Notes: a model not told the origin generated them from the letters alone. Shown: positions 1 to 9,556, counted from the first letter of the stretch. The stretch: 64,000 nt of DNA from Thalassotalea_A litorea (GCF_043642205.1 NZ_JBHZSG010000008.1:48538-112537); one strand, 5' to 3'. Numbers and translations: made by a program.

Positions 1-2
1 AT

Positions 3-995
3 TTGTATGGTGGCAGGGGTGAAACGTTTGCAGGTGTCACTGACCCCTGTAATAACCTTCAGGCTGATGGTTCCGATGCGATAGACCCTGATATTCGCGC
101 GAACTGTTTGTCCATTCCGGAAGTTGCTGCTCGGGTCGCCGCTACCGGAAGTTTTGAACTCACCCAAATTGAATCACAAGGTACTGGCGGGACGATAGGC
201 GGGAACCCAGGTGTTCAGGAAGAAACTGCGGATACCTTTAGTGCCGGTTTTGTCTGGCAGATTATCGATAGTCTATCAATGACCGTAGACTACTACGATA
301 TTTCTATCGAGGATGCGATTGCCACGACCGTGCGTTCAACGGTTCTGTCACGTTGTTACGATGTTGACCCGAGTGTTTTTGACTCGACCTGTAGTAATGA
401 AGCGGGTGAGGTGGGCGCGGTAAGAGATGGAAATGGTGCCTTGACCGAAGTTAACTCGGGTACATCGAATGAAAACAATCTGGACACTCAAGGGATTGAT
501 ATCGAGCTGTCTTATCGACTGGAAACCGGGGTTGGTGATTTTTCTGCGGACCTCGTCTGGAATCATTTGATTGAGTACATAGAGACCGGAATCAAAGACG
601 GTTCTGAGATAGACTTTACCGGTCAGGTATTTACGCCTGATAATCGTGCTAACCTAAATCTTGGTTATCAACTCGATAGCTGGGCATTTGCGTGGCGGAT
701 GCGTTATTGGGACTCTTCAGTAGATTCGACCAATGGTGATAATTTCAATTTTACGAATTTTGAAGCATTGAAAGAATCTAATGTATTTCCATCGGTGGTA
801 TACCATGACATCTTTGCGACATGGTATGTTACCGACTCTACAAACCTGACCCTCAATGTGCGCAACCTGTTTGATAAGAAACCGCCGTTTGCTGGTCAGG
901 GTTTTGCTAGTGGCGGTACCGGGATTAATACGGTATCCGAAGCCTATGATGTAACGGGTCAGTACTTTCAGTTTAGTATTACGACCACATTCTAA
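3..995 (+). CDS. TonB-dependent outer-membrane receptor, C-terminal part (5' truncated by window)
   Basis: About 330 residues of an open frame that enters from the left edge, so the plug domain and true start lie outside. The visible part has the alternating aromatic/polar strands of a TonB-dependent receptor barrel (for example SMTVDYYDISIEDAI and LNLGYQLDSWAFAWRMRYW), a typical penultimate strand TNLTLNVRNLFDKKPPF, and ends in a terminal Phe (YFQFSITTTF), the outer-membrane insertion signature. Two Cys pairs (CYDVD...STC) sit in a loop, common in Alteromonadales receptors. The ligand cannot be told from this part. A strong terminator follows 16 bases after the stop, so it is transcribed separately from the TonB2 operon downstream, which could energise it (inference). 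Confidence 0.9.
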   Translation: MYGGRGETFAGVTDPCNNLQADGSDAIDPDIRANCLSIPEVAARVAATGSFELTQIESQGTGGTIGGNPGVQEETADTFSAGFVWQIIDSLSMTVDYYDISIEDAIATTVRSTVLSRCYDVDPSVFDSTCSNEAGEVGAVRDGNGALTEVNSGTSNENNLDTQGIDIELSYRLETGVGDFSADLVWNHLIEYIETGIKDGSEIDFTGQVFTPDNRANLNLGYQLDSWAFAWRMRYWDSSVDSTNGDNFNFTNFEALKESNVFPSVVYHDIFATWYVTDSTNLTLNVRNLFDKKPPFAGQGFASGGTGINTVSEAYDVTGQYFQFSITTTF

Positions 996-1010
996 TGGTT
1001 TTATGGAATT

Positions 1011-1046
1011 AAAAAACGCCAGTTATTCTGGCGTTTTTTAATTTTT
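1011..1046 (+). terminator. Rho-independent terminator after the TonB receptor
   Basis: A 12-bp perfect stem (1011-1022 with 1028-1039, core ACGCCAG/CTGGCGT), 5-base loop, then a T-rich tail. It closes the receptor gene. Confidence 0.9.
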
Positions 1047-1913
1047 TCAAACGTTGTTACCGTTGATCTAAAGCCGAGGGTTCGTTTGTTGTCAACCTTT
1101 TAGCAGGCTATTTGCTCACAATACGATTACGTGGCAATGAGATTCGCCTTGTCTAATTCCCATTGTCGGACAACGACTCCCGGTTTAATGGGCTTTGCGT
1201 ACTCTTTCGGATAGTAATCGCGATTGTTGAATATTGGCCTCCCATCTGGTGGTTTAATTCGGTTGTAACGTGATTATCGTCTTACCGTGGAGGAGCATTA
1301 AAATGTACAAACTGAACGTTTGACCAATAACATCTTTCCGTCGTCACTCAATGTCATTTTTCACTTCAATACTTTTTGAACCAGACTAAGTGTCTTTGCT
1401 TGCGATTCTTTTTACGGACAAGGTGAAAAAATCCCGGCTTCAGGCTTAGCAAAAGCCTATTTGTTAAACTAGAGTTAACCCCACCAGACGATAAAACCGG
1501 GTTATTTTCGTCCATAATTTACCTGATATTGTGAGAATTTAGACTACCAATATTCTATTTAAATTTGACTTACTACGAACAAGTTAGTAAAAAAGGTTTA
1601 TGTCAATATTGTTTTTGTGTGTTTATTGACAGATTTTAATAAAAAAAAAGCGATAAAAGGTTAATTTTTAAGCGCTAACGGTGTGCTAAGCAAATTGTTT
1701 GACTTTAACGTCAAGCTATTGTCTTATATACAGCTGTAATTTTAAAAAAGCAGAATAGAAAGAACAATTTTGGCAACTTGGTCGCATTTATTTGTTGCGA
1801 TTAGGTTAACAAGATTGTGTTTCTATTTTACAACAACTGAGCACTGAATTACCTAAATTCAGCACCACCATTTTTGGTAGTGATTAAAGTTAAATAGCAA
1901 TTGGTTGGGAACT
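1047..1913. other. Long gap without a supported gene
   Basis: About 870 bases. I see no supported gene. On the minus strand 1127-1273 is an open stop-to-stop stretch (IKPPDGRPIFNNRDYYPKEY and following) with no start codon, possibly a gene remnant. On the plus strand a strong Shine-Dalgarno (TGGAGGAG, about 1288-1295) precedes a six-codon frame MYKLNV at 1303. From about 1500 the DNA becomes very AT-rich and probably holds the promoter of the TonB2 operon. Confidence 0.5.
1699..1730 (+). promoter_or_regulatory. Possible sigma-70 promoter of the TonB2 operon
   Basis: TTGACT at 1699-1704 followed after 17 bases by TCTTAT (1722-1727), overlapping TTATATA. It would leave an untranslated leader of about 180 bases. 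No clear Fur box is seen. Assigned by eye only. Confidence 0.35.
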
Positions 1914-2696
1914 ATGTCCAAAATAAGCAAGAAAAGCCTAATCGCTTCGTCGATTGTTGGCGCCATGGCTTTGGCAGGTAGCAATTTTGCTTCCGCAGCC
2001 AGCCTGAACGAACTACAAAACGGCGAAGCTGCCATCGTTAAAGCTTCTGCTAAATCTCAAACTAAGATCAATAACATTTACGATCAAACTCAAGAGTTAC
2101 TTGCTGAGTATCGTACTGTTGTTGACGAAACAGAGAACCTGAAAGTTTATAACGATCACGTTCAACGTCTTGTTAATGACCAGCAAGCTGGTATTGATTC
2201 CCTAGTACGTCAAATCGGTACAATTCAGGAAACCAAGAAAGGTGTGGTTCCTCTAATGTACAAGATGATTGAGTCTTTGGAGCAATTCGTAGAGCTTGAT
2301 ATCCCTGTGAACCTGAAAGACCGTACTGAGCGTCTTGCACGTCTTAATGACGTTATGTCACGCCAGGGTATCTCTGTAGCTGAGCAGTTTCGTTTAGTAC
2401 TTGAAGCGTACGAAATTGAAACCGACTACGGTTCAATGTTCTCTGCTTATCAAGGTGACCTTGAATTTGAAGGCACGAACATTACAGTAGATTTTGTTCA
2501 TATGGGTCGTACTGTCTTAGTTGCTCAATCTCTTGATTTGAAAAACGCATGGATCTGGGAACACAGCTCGCGTGAGTGGAAAGCTTTGGAAGATGAATAC
2601 CTAAGCCCAATCACTAAAGCAATTCGTATGGCGCGTAAACAAACTGCTCCTGATCTCGTTAAACTACCAGTATATGCAGCGGGGGCTGGTGAATAA
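1914..2696 (+). CDS. DUF3450 family periplasmic protein of the TonB2 operon
   Basis: 260-residue exported protein with a signal peptide ending near NFASA-ASLNE, then a long helical, coiled-coil-prone region (residues about 30-110) and a C-terminal part with WIWEHSSREWKAL. The length and sequence fit DUF3450, a family that accompanies TtpC/ExbB2/ExbD2/TonB2 in Vibrio and Alteromonadales. Its exact role is not established; it probably helps the TonB2 complex in the periplasm. I take ATG 1914 rather than the in-frame TTG at 1905: GGGA lies just upstream and the signal peptide starts cleanly there. The stop overlaps the next start (TAATG), so translation is coupled to ttpC. Confidence 0.85.
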   Translation: MSKISKKSLIASSIVGAMALAGSNFASAASLNELQNGEAAIVKASAKSQTKINNIYDQTQELLAEYRTVVDETENLKVYNDHVQRLVNDQQAGIDSLVRQIGTIQETKKGVVPLMYKMIESLEQFVELDIPVNLKDRTERLARLNDVMSRQGISVAEQFRLVLEAYEIETDYGSMFSAYQGDLEFEGTNITVDFVHMGRTVLVAQSLDLKNAWIWEHSSREWKALEDEYLSPITKAIRMARKQTAPDLVKLPVYAAGAGE

Positions 2697-4045
2697 TGAA
2701 AACTATGATTAAAAGCGCAGTAATCACTGCAACTCTAGTATTGACTGCAGGTATGTCTGTAGCATCAGCTAACACGCTTGACGATTTGTTAAAGCAAGTG
2801 AAATCAGATCGCGTATCTGAAGCCAAACTTGATAAACAACGTGAGCAAGAATTCCTATCAGCACGTGCCGACAAGCAAGCGTTGTTAAACAAAGCGAAAG
2901 CAGAGTTAAAAGCTGAGCAAGATCGTAACGCTCGCCTGACTAAGCAATTCGCTGACAATGAAACCATGTTGACCACCAGAGAAGCTGAGCTAGAAGCGGC
3001 TAAAGGTGACTTAGGTGAAATGTTCGGTGTTGTACGCCGTGCATCTGGTAATGCTTATGGTCGTATCGCTACGTCTATCGTAAGTGCAGAATATCCAGGC
3101 CGTGAAGCGGTTCTTGATAAACTGGCCAACGCGAAAGAAATCCCAGTTCTTTCTGAGCTTGAAGAACTATGGTTTGCTCTTCAAACTGAAATGACTGAAT
3201 CTGGTAAAGTGTCTACGTTCGACGCTGAAGTTACTATGCTTGACGGTGGCAAAGCCAACCAAACGGTTACCCGTGTTGGTTCTTTCAACCTTCTATCGGA
3301 TCAAGGTTACTTAAACTATAACGACGAACAGAAGCAAATTCAGCCGCTAGGTAAGCAACCTGACACTGCCGTTGGCGATGTTGCTCCTTTCCTTGATAAC
3401 GCATCTGGTTATGCTCCGTTGTTCATTGACCCTTCAAAAGGTCAAATTCTAAAGCTTGAAACTCAAAAGGCTACCTGGTCTGAACGTTATCACCAAGGTG
3501 GACCGGTTGGTTACGTAATCACTGCAGTTCTTATTCTTGGTTTCCTAATCGCTATTGAGCGTATGGTATTCCTTGGCGCTGTTGGTGCGAAGATCAAGTC
3601 ACAGCTTAAAAATACTTCACAACCGAATACAAACAACCCATTGGGTCGTATGTTGACTGTTTATGAAGAAAACAAAAACATCGATGCAGAATCTCTTGAA
3701 TTGAAACTTGATGAAGCAATTTTACGCGAAACACCTAAGGTAGAGCGCGGAATTAACATCATTAAGATTTTCGCTGCAATTGCTCCTTTATTAGGTCTAC
3801 TAGGTACGGTTGTTGGTATGATTGGTACGTTCCAGTCAATCACACTATACGGTACAGGAGATCCTAAGATCATGGCTGGTGATATCTCAATGGCTCTTGT
3901 TACAACGGCTATGGGTCTAATCGCTGCATTACCTCTAATTCTTGTACACAGCATCGTAGCTGGTCGTGCGAAAACCATTTTCCACATCCTTGACGAGCAA
4001 AGCGCGGGTATCGTTGCTTCAATCGCCGAGAAGGAGAAACAATAA
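2696..4045 (+). CDS. ttpC: TtpC-like large ExbB protein (TonB2 system)
   Basis: 449 residues: signal peptide, a periplasmic coiled-coil region (about 25-110) and a linker domain, then a MotA/TolQ/ExbB proton-channel domain with three membrane segments (about 275-295, 360-385, 400-425). The channel signature is present: APLLGLLGTVVGMIGTFQSI and GDISMALVTTAMGLIAALPL. This long form with an N-terminal periplasmic extension is the TtpC subunit known from Vibrio TonB2 systems, where it is needed for TonB2-dependent uptake. It overlaps its neighbours by one base at both ends (TAATG), consistent with one tightly translated unit. Confidence 0.88.
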   Translation: MKTMIKSAVITATLVLTAGMSVASANTLDDLLKQVKSDRVSEAKLDKQREQEFLSARADKQALLNKAKAELKAEQDRNARLTKQFADNETMLTTREAELEAAKGDLGEMFGVVRRASGNAYGRIATSIVSAEYPGREAVLDKLANAKEIPVLSELEELWFALQTEMTESGKVSTFDAEVTMLDGGKANQTVTRVGSFNLLSDQGYLNYNDEQKQIQPLGKQPDTAVGDVAPFLDNASGYAPLFIDPSKGQILKLETQKATWSERYHQGGPVGYVITAVLILGFLIAIERMVFLGAVGAKIKSQLKNTSQPNTNNPLGRMLTVYEENKNIDAESLELKLDEAILRETPKVERGINIIKIFAAIAPLLGLLGTVVGMIGTFQSITLYGTGDPKIMAGDISMALVTTAMGLIAALPLILVHSIVAGRAKTIFHILDEQSAGIVASIAEKEKQ

Positions 4046-4569
4046 TGTTATTCCTGATAGAACTTTGGGAATCTGTCAGGGAATTTATTGCGACAGGCGG
4101 CTTCGTATTATACTTCGTCGCCTTGGCACTCTTCTTAATGTGGATCTTGATGATTGAGAAGTACTGGTTTTTGACTTCGGTCTACCCAAAGATGAAGCGT
4201 GATATTATCGCGCGTTGGGACGCCCGTACGGATACAACTTCCTGGTATGCACATCGAATTAGAGATGCATGGATTTCTGAAGCGGCAGAGATATTAGACG
4301 CACGTATGCTAACCATTAAAACTTTGGTTGCTATGTGTCCACTTATCGGCTTGTTAGGTACCGTAACCGGTATGATTGCAGTATTTGAGATTATGGCAGT
4401 ACAAGGTACGGGTAACCCGCGCTTGATGGCTGCAGGTATTTCAATGGCTACAATCCCAACGATGGCTGGTATGGTTGCAGCCCTGTCTGGAGTGTTTTTC
4501 AGCTCTCGACTGGATGGCAAAGTTAAAATGGCCAAGGCCAAGCTTGTCGATAGCTTGCCTCATCACTAG
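4045..4569 (+). CDS. exbB: ExbB-type proton channel subunit (TonB2 system)
   Basis: 174 residues with three predicted membrane helices and the MotA/TolQ/ExbB core: MCPLIGLLGTVTGMIAVFEI and AAGISMATIPTMAGMVAALS. It is the short, canonical ExbB that forms the inner-membrane proton channel with ExbD and drives TonB. It starts inside the stop of ttpC (TAATG). Two ExbB-domain proteins in series (this and TtpC) are characteristic of the TonB2 type and not of the enterobacterial exbBD-tonB set. Confidence 0.9.
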   Translation: MLFLIELWESVREFIATGGFVLYFVALALFLMWILMIEKYWFLTSVYPKMKRDIIARWDARTDTTSWYAHRIRDAWISEAAEILDARMLTIKTLVAMCPLIGLLGTVTGMIAVFEIMAVQGTGNPRLMAAGISMATIPTMAGMVAALSGVFFSSRLDGKVKMAKAKLVDSLPHH

Positions 4570-4581
4570 AGAGATTTTCTA

Positions 4582-4986
4582 ATGGGACGTAAACGTACTC
4601 GTGAAGAAGAAGAAGCGGCAATTGATATGACGCCGATGCTAGACATCGTCTTCATTATGCTTATCTTCTTCATCGTAACCACTTCGTTTGTTAAAGAAGC
4701 TGGTATTGATGTGCAAAAGCCGAAAGCGGCTAATGCAAGTAAGAAACCGTCTGCGAACATTTTTATTGCGGTTCGTGAGAATGGTGAGATTTGGATGGAC
4801 AAGCGTGTAGTTGATGTTGAACGTGTTTCTGCGAACATCGAAAAGCTACTTGCTGAACAACCAACGGATATAGTAATCATCCAGGCTGACAAAGGCGCTC
4901 GTCACGGCGTCGTTGTTAAAGTGATGGATGCAATTAAGGATGCAGGAATCGATAAGATTTCTATTGCTGCAGCAACAGGTGCATAA
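4582..4986 (+). CDS. exbD: ExbD-type transport protein (TonB2 system)
   Basis: 134 residues: short cytoplasmic N-terminus (KRTREEEEAA), a single membrane helix with the conserved Asp of the family (IDMTPMLDIVFIMLIFFIVT), then a periplasmic ExbD/TolR domain ending DAGIDKISIAAATG. The membrane Asp (in MLDIVF) is the proton-carrying residue in characterised ExbD proteins. Start ATG 4582 is preceded by GAGAG. It sits 12 bases after exbB and 2 bases before tonB. Confidence 0.93.
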   Translation: MGRKRTREEEEAAIDMTPMLDIVFIMLIFFIVTTSFVKEAGIDVQKPKAANASKKPSANIFIAVRENGEIWMDKRVVDVERVSANIEKLLAEQPTDIVIIQADKGARHGVVVKVMDAIKDAGIDKISIAAATGA

Positions 4987-4988
4987 TT

Positions 4989-5615
4989 ATGGTTCGCTTT
5001 TTAGTGTCAATACTATTGGGCGTGGCTGTAACCTTTGGTCTGTTTGTCTTCATGGCATTCCTGATTTCAGGTGGAGCAAAACGTAACGCTGGTGATCAAG
5101 AACAAGTGATCATCGACATCGTTTCTACGCCACCTAAATCAAGTGTTCAGGAGCGCAAACGCGTACCACCGCCGCCGCCACCGCCACCTAAGACTCCGCC
5201 GAAGCCACAAGCTCCGGAGCCTGACACAAGTAATAACAACGCAGGGTTGTCGTTTAACGTCCCTGGTGTTGAATTATCCGGTGCTTCTGCCGGGATGGAA
5301 GGTCCAGGTGCAGGATTTGGTCGCGACGGTGAAGCAACGCCAATCGTTCGAATTGAGCCTAAATACCCAATTCAAGCGGCTCGTGATGGTAAGGAAGGCT
5401 GGGTTCAGCTGAGCTTTACCATTAACGAAGTTGGCGGTGTGGAAGACGTATCGGTTATTGCTGCAGAGCCTAAACGTATTTTCGATAAGGAAGCTAAACG
5501 CGCCCTTCGTAAGTGGAAATACAAGCCAAAAATTGTTGATGGTAAACCTATCAAACAACCAGGTATGACAGTTCAGCTTGACTTCAAGATGAGCCAGGAC
5601 GGAGGTGCACAGTAA
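4989..5615 (+). CDS. tonB: TonB energy-transducing protein (TonB2 type)
   Basis: 208 residues: one N-terminal membrane anchor (about 5-28), a proline-rich spacer (VPPPPPPPPKTPPKP, about residues 58-75), a Gly/Asn-rich linker, and a C-terminal TonB domain (YPIQAARDGKEGWVQLSFTI to the end, with RALRKWKYKPK). The short proline spacer fits the TonB2 class. It carries proton-motive energy from ExbB/ExbD to outer-membrane receptors such as the one at the left edge (inference). The stop overlaps the start of the TPR gene (TAATG). Confidence 0.93.
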   Translation: MVRFLVSILLGVAVTFGLFVFMAFLISGGAKRNAGDQEQVIIDIVSTPPKSSVQERKRVPPPPPPPPKTPPKPQAPEPDTSNNNAGLSFNVPGVELSGASAGMEGPGAGFGRDGEATPIVRIEPKYPIQAARDGKEGWVQLSFTINEVGGVEDVSVIAAEPKRIFDKEAKRALRKWKYKPKIVDGKPIKQPGMTVQLDFKMSQDGGAQ

Positions 5616-6877
5616 TGCTTAAAAAACTTATTAGTTCATCCTTACTGGTTGCTTTTGTTGCCACCGCAACTTTGCCAGTAGCGACGCAAGTCGCTGCTGC
5701 AGAGCAGCAGGCAAAAAAGCCAAAGAAAAAGACGAAAATCGTTGGTCAATCCGTAGGTAAGAAAGTTCAAAAAGCTTTTGAAGCCTATTCCGAAGACCGT
5801 ATCGACGATGCGCTGGTGATTCTTTTGGAAATTGAAACGTCTAAAGAATACGACCGTGCCTATGTTGATCGCTTTATCGCTAATATGTACGCCACTAAAG
5901 GTGGTGACGCAAACAGTGCGAAAGCCGTCGAGTATCTTGAAAAAGCGACTAAAGACGACGTTCTTAACGATAAAGAGCATGCTGATTCTCTCAAGTTGCT
6001 TGCCGACTTGCAGATTCAACAAAAAATGTATCGCGAAGCACTTGGTAACTACGATGCCTGGATGAAATATACCGGCGAAGAAGATGCCAATGCTTACGTA
6101 AAAATTGCTCAGGCTCATTATGAGTTGAAAGAACTGGATAAAATGATTGCGCCAGCCGATAAAGCCATTGCTTTATTTGAAGAGCCAAATCAAAATCCAT
6201 ATATCTTGAAACTTACGTCGTTTTACGAGCGCAAGAAGTACCCAGAGTCGGTGAAAGTTCTTGAAGAAGTGTTGCAATTGTTCCCTGAGAACAAAACGTG
6301 GTGGACTCAGCTAGGTATGTTTTACACCTTAGTTGAAGACTATGACCGCGCATTGTACACACTTGACTTGGCTTACAAACAAGGTTTCCTGGAGAAAGAA
6401 TCAGAAATCAAAATGTTAGCGAATCTATACGCTAATAACGATGTACCGATTAAATCGGCTAAGCTGATGGAAAAGTATATCGATAGTGGTTTGATTCCGC
6501 GCACGACTGAGAACATGTTTACCATGGCAAACTCATTCCATGCGGCTCAGGAAGTGAAGACGGCAGCGAAATATTTCGGTGATACGGCGAAGCTTTCTAA
6601 CGATGCGAAACATTACCGACGTCAAGGTCTTTTGTTGCAACAGTCAGAGCAGTATGATGCAGCGACTAAAGCACTACAAAAAGCCATTGACTTGGGCATT
6701 GATAATAAAGGTTCTGTATACATGACCATGGCGGAAGCATACTTCTACCAGGAAAAGTTTAAAGAAGCTTATGCATCAATTAAAAAAGCTCAGGAAGACC
6801 CTAAATCCCGTAAAGCTGCTCGCAGCTGGGCGCAGTACATCAAAGATACTGCTGACCGTAAAAAGGTTAAGATTTAA
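5615..6877 (+). CDS. Periplasmic TPR protein of the TonB2 operon
   Basis: 420 residues with a signal peptide (cleavage near VAAAEQQ), a Lys-rich stretch (KKPKKKTK), then tandem tetratricopeptide-like helices through to the C-terminus (for example KYFGDTAKLSNDAKHYRRQG and DAATKALQKAIDLG). A TPR protein in this position is standard in TonB2 operons (VC1543-like); it probably acts as a periplasmic scaffold for the complex, but no activity is known to me. It is the last gene: the stop is followed by a perfect terminator. Confidence 0.85.
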   Translation: MLKKLISSSLLVAFVATATLPVATQVAAAEQQAKKPKKKTKIVGQSVGKKVQKAFEAYSEDRIDDALVILLEIETSKEYDRAYVDRFIANMYATKGGDANSAKAVEYLEKATKDDVLNDKEHADSLKLLADLQIQQKMYREALGNYDAWMKYTGEEDANAYVKIAQAHYELKELDKMIAPADKAIALFEEPNQNPYILKLTSFYERKKYPESVKVLEEVLQLFPENKTWWTQLGMFYTLVEDYDRALYTLDLAYKQGFLEKESEIKMLANLYANNDVPIKSAKLMEKYIDSGLIPRTTENMFTMANSFHAAQEVKTAAKYFGDTAKLSNDAKHYRRQGLLLQQSEQYDAATKALQKAIDLGIDNKGSVYMTMAEAYFYQEKFKEAYASIKKAQEDPKSRKAARSWAQYIKDTADRKKVKI

Positions 6878-6900
6878 GTTCTCCGTTGATGTTTGAACAA

Positions 6901-6935
6901 AAAAAACCAGCCTCCGGGCTGGTTTTTTATTTTTG
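6901..6935 (+). terminator. Terminator of the TonB2 operon
   Basis: Stem AAAAAACCAGCC (6901-6912) pairs perfectly with 6917-6928 around a 4-base loop, followed by ATTTTTG. Because the A-run mirrors the T-run it could also work for the opposite strand. Confidence 0.92.
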
Positions 6936-7097
6936 TAGGCTTCAATTATTTAAAGCATTCGCTCTAGCAATGATTATGAGCTATAACATATACACGAATA
7001 CAATAATTTGCTTCGAAACTTTCGTAGTATAAATGGGCAAATTATGGAATAATTTAAGCCATTCGAATTTGAATTTTAATAACAATATCGGTTACTC

Positions 7098-7997
7098 ATG
7101 AACTTAACACATCTCAAACAGCTGGAAGCTGAATCTATTCATATCATCAGGGAAGTCGCTGCTGAATTTGATAACCCTGTTATGTTGTACTCTATCGGCA
7201 AAGATTCTGCGGTAATGTTGCACCTGGCGATGAAAGCCTTTTACCCGGCAAAGCCACCCTTTCCTTTAATGCACGTTGACACCACTTGGAAATTCAAAGA
7301 AATGATTGAATTTCGTAATAAAACGGCTGAAAAATATGGTATGGACTTGATCGTTCACACCAATGAAGAAGGGCGAGCAGCCAATGTAAACCCGTTCGAT
7401 TACGGTAGTGCAAAATACACTGATATTATGAAAACTCAGGGTTTAAAGCAGGCGCTGGATAAACATCAGTTTGATGCGGCTTTCGGTGGCGCCCGTCGCG
7501 ATGAAGAAAAATCTCGCGCGAAAGAGCGTGTTTATTCTTTCAGAGATAAAAACCATCGCTGGGACCCGAAGAGTCAGCGCCCTGAACTTTGGAATACCTA
7601 CAATGGCAAGGTTAATAAAGGCGAAAGTATTCGTGTCTTTCCATTGTCAAATTGGACAGAGCTGGATATCTGGCAATATATCTATTTAGAAAATATCGAA
7701 ATCGTTCCGCTTTATCTTTCTGCGAAACGCCCTGTGGTTGAGCGAGACGGTACGTTGATTATGGTCGATGATGATCGTATGCCGCTAAAAGAAGGTGAAG
7801 TTCCAGAGCAAAAAATGGTTCGTTTCCGTACCCTTGGTTGTTATCCATTAACGGGAGCTGTTGAGTCTGAAGCGACAACCTTACCTGAAGTCATTCAGGA
7901 AATGTTATTGACAAAAACCTCAGAACGCCAGGGACGTGTCATTGATCACGATTCTTCCGGTTCGATGGAAAAGAAAAAAATGGAAGGCTACTTCTAA
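7098..7997 (+). CDS. cysD: Sulfate adenylyltransferase subunit 2
   Basis: 299 residues, the normal CysD length. The PP-loop motif of the ATP-pyrophosphatase fold is present at residues 32-39 (SIGKDSAV), and family blocks FPLMHVDTTWKFKEMIEFR, GGARRDEEKSRAKER and RFRTLGCYPLTGAVES follow. With CysN it makes adenosine 5'-phosphosulfate from ATP and sulfate, the first step of assimilatory sulfate reduction, in the cytoplasm. cysN follows after 89 bases; a SLC13 permease and cysC complete the set. Confidence 0.97.
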   Translation: MNLTHLKQLEAESIHIIREVAAEFDNPVMLYSIGKDSAVMLHLAMKAFYPAKPPFPLMHVDTTWKFKEMIEFRNKTAEKYGMDLIVHTNEEGRAANVNPFDYGSAKYTDIMKTQGLKQALDKHQFDAAFGGARRDEEKSRAKERVYSFRDKNHRWDPKSQRPELWNTYNGKVNKGESIRVFPLSNWTELDIWQYIYLENIEIVPLYLSAKRPVVERDGTLIMVDDDRMPLKEGEVPEQKMVRFRTLGCYPLTGAVESEATTLPEVIQEMLLTKTSERQGRVIDHDSSGSMEKKKMEGYF

Positions 7998-8086
7998 AGC
8001 TCAGCGTTGATGACTTAAGCACACTAGGTGTTTAAGTTCGAGAAAACGACAGTATTGAGCAATAGAGCGACAAATTCACGGAAATT

Positions 8087-9505
8087 ATGATGAACGCAAT
8101 GAACGAACAAACCTTACTTGAGACCGATATTGAAGCTTACTTAAAAGTTCATGAAAATAAAGATATGCTTCGATTTTTAACCTGCGGCAACGTTGACGAT
8201 GGTAAATCGACCCTGATCGGCCGCTTACTCCATGATTCGAAATTGATTTTTGAAGATCACATGGCAGCAATAAAATCAGATTCTAAAAAATTCAACACAA
8301 CGGATGAAGAATTTGACTTAGCCTTGTTGGTCGATGGCTTGCAGTCAGAACGAGAGCAGGGCATTACCATTGATGTGGCGTATCGCTATTTTGCCACTGA
8401 AAAACGTAAATTTATCATTGCCGATTGTCCAGGCCACGAACAATATACCCGCAACATGGCGACAGGCGCATCAAACTGCGATCTCGCTATTGTTATGATT
8501 GATGCCCGTTATGGCGTACAAACACAAACCAAACGCCACAGCTATATCTGCTCTTTACTTGGCATAAAGCATATTATCGTTGCGGTAAATAAAATGGATT
8601 TGGTGGATTACTCACAAGACGTTTATCGTAAAATTAAAGAAGATTACAAAACCTTTGCCGAACAATTGGACATTCCTGATGTACGTTTCGTGCCTATCTC
8701 TGCACTAAAAGGCGATAATGTCGTAAACAAGTCTGATGATATGGAATGGTATCCAGGGGCAACCTTGATGGCACTACTGGATACGGTGAAAGTCGATTCT
8801 GACAAAAACACCGAAGATTTTCGTTTTCCGGTCCAATATGTGACACGCCCTAATCTGGATTTTCGCGGATTTTGTGGATCCATATCCGGTGGCATCATTC
8901 ATGTCGGTGACGTGATTACCGCTATGCCGTCAGGAAAATCATCTTCGGTAAAGAGTATCGTGACAGCAGATGGTGATCTTGAATCAGCTTCCGTTGGCCA
9001 AGCGGTAACGATTACGCTAAATGATGAAATTGATGTATCCCGAGGCGATGTCCTGGTCAAATCCAACAAACTTTCCACTGCATCTGATAAGTTCAGAGCA
9101 ACCATTGTATGGATGAGCGATGCTGCCATGCAACCAGGTAAGGAATACGAGTTTAAGATAGGCACCAAGAATACCTACGGACGGGTGAATAAGATCGACT
9201 ATCGAATCGATGTCAACACCATGGAACACATTGATGAAAGCGAAATGCAACTTAATGAGATAGCCTCATGTGTCGTGCAGACGAATTCTCAGGTAGTCAT
9301 CGATGAGTACACTAAAGTGCAGGGTACAGGTTCCTTTGTGATTATCGATCGTTTGACTAATATTACGGTCGGCGCCGGTATGATCACAGACACTGTCGTT
9401 GCAGATGAAGGTAGTAGCGATGTTCGCGAATATACCCAGGCAGAGAAAGATTTAAATGCCTTTATTCGTAGTACATTCCCAGAGTGGGACTGTAAAGCTA
9501 TCTAA
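8087..9505 (+). CDS. cysN: Sulfate adenylyltransferase subunit 1 (GTPase)
   Basis: 472 residues. The GTPase motifs are all visible: G1 GNVDDGKST from residue 34, G3 DCPGHEQ from 113, G4 NKMD from 168, followed by EF-Tu-like beta-barrel domains. GTP hydrolysis by CysN drives APS formation by CysD. It is not fused to an APS kinase; cysC is separate downstream. Three Met codons cluster at the start (8087, 8090, 8099); GGAAA a few bases upstream supports 8087/8090. A GC-rich hairpin follows the stop. Confidence 0.97.
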   Translation: MMNAMNEQTLLETDIEAYLKVHENKDMLRFLTCGNVDDGKSTLIGRLLHDSKLIFEDHMAAIKSDSKKFNTTDEEFDLALLVDGLQSEREQGITIDVAYRYFATEKRKFIIADCPGHEQYTRNMATGASNCDLAIVMIDARYGVQTQTKRHSYICSLLGIKHIIVAVNKMDLVDYSQDVYRKIKEDYKTFAEQLDIPDVRFVPISALKGDNVVNKSDDMEWYPGATLMALLDTVKVDSDKNTEDFRFPVQYVTRPNLDFRGFCGSISGGIIHVGDVITAMPSGKSSSVKSIVTADGDLESASVGQAVTITLNDEIDVSRGDVLVKSNKLSTASDKFRATIVWMSDAAMQPGKEYEFKIGTKNTYGRVNKIDYRIDVNTMEHIDESEMQLNEIASCVVQTNSQVVIDEYTKVQGTGSFVIIDRLTNITVGAGMITDTVVADEGSSDVREYTQAEKDLNAFIRSTFPEWDCKAI

Positions 9506-9529
9506 GTCAGGCTCGAGCGAAAGTTACTT

Positions 9530-9556
9530 AGGCCGGTTTGAGACCGGCCTTTCTCT
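9530..9556 (+). terminator. Probable terminator after cysN
   Basis: Perfect 8-bp GC-rich stem AGGCCGGT/ACCGGCCT (9530-9537 with 9543-9550) with a 5-base loop, but the tail (TTCTCTACTT) is only moderately T-rich, so it may be leaky and let transcription reach the permease gene. Confidence 0.65.

Noticed and set aside
1500..1913. Fur box upstream of the TonB2 operon
   Set aside because: AT-rich stretches are present but no convincing 19-base Fur palindrome could be read.
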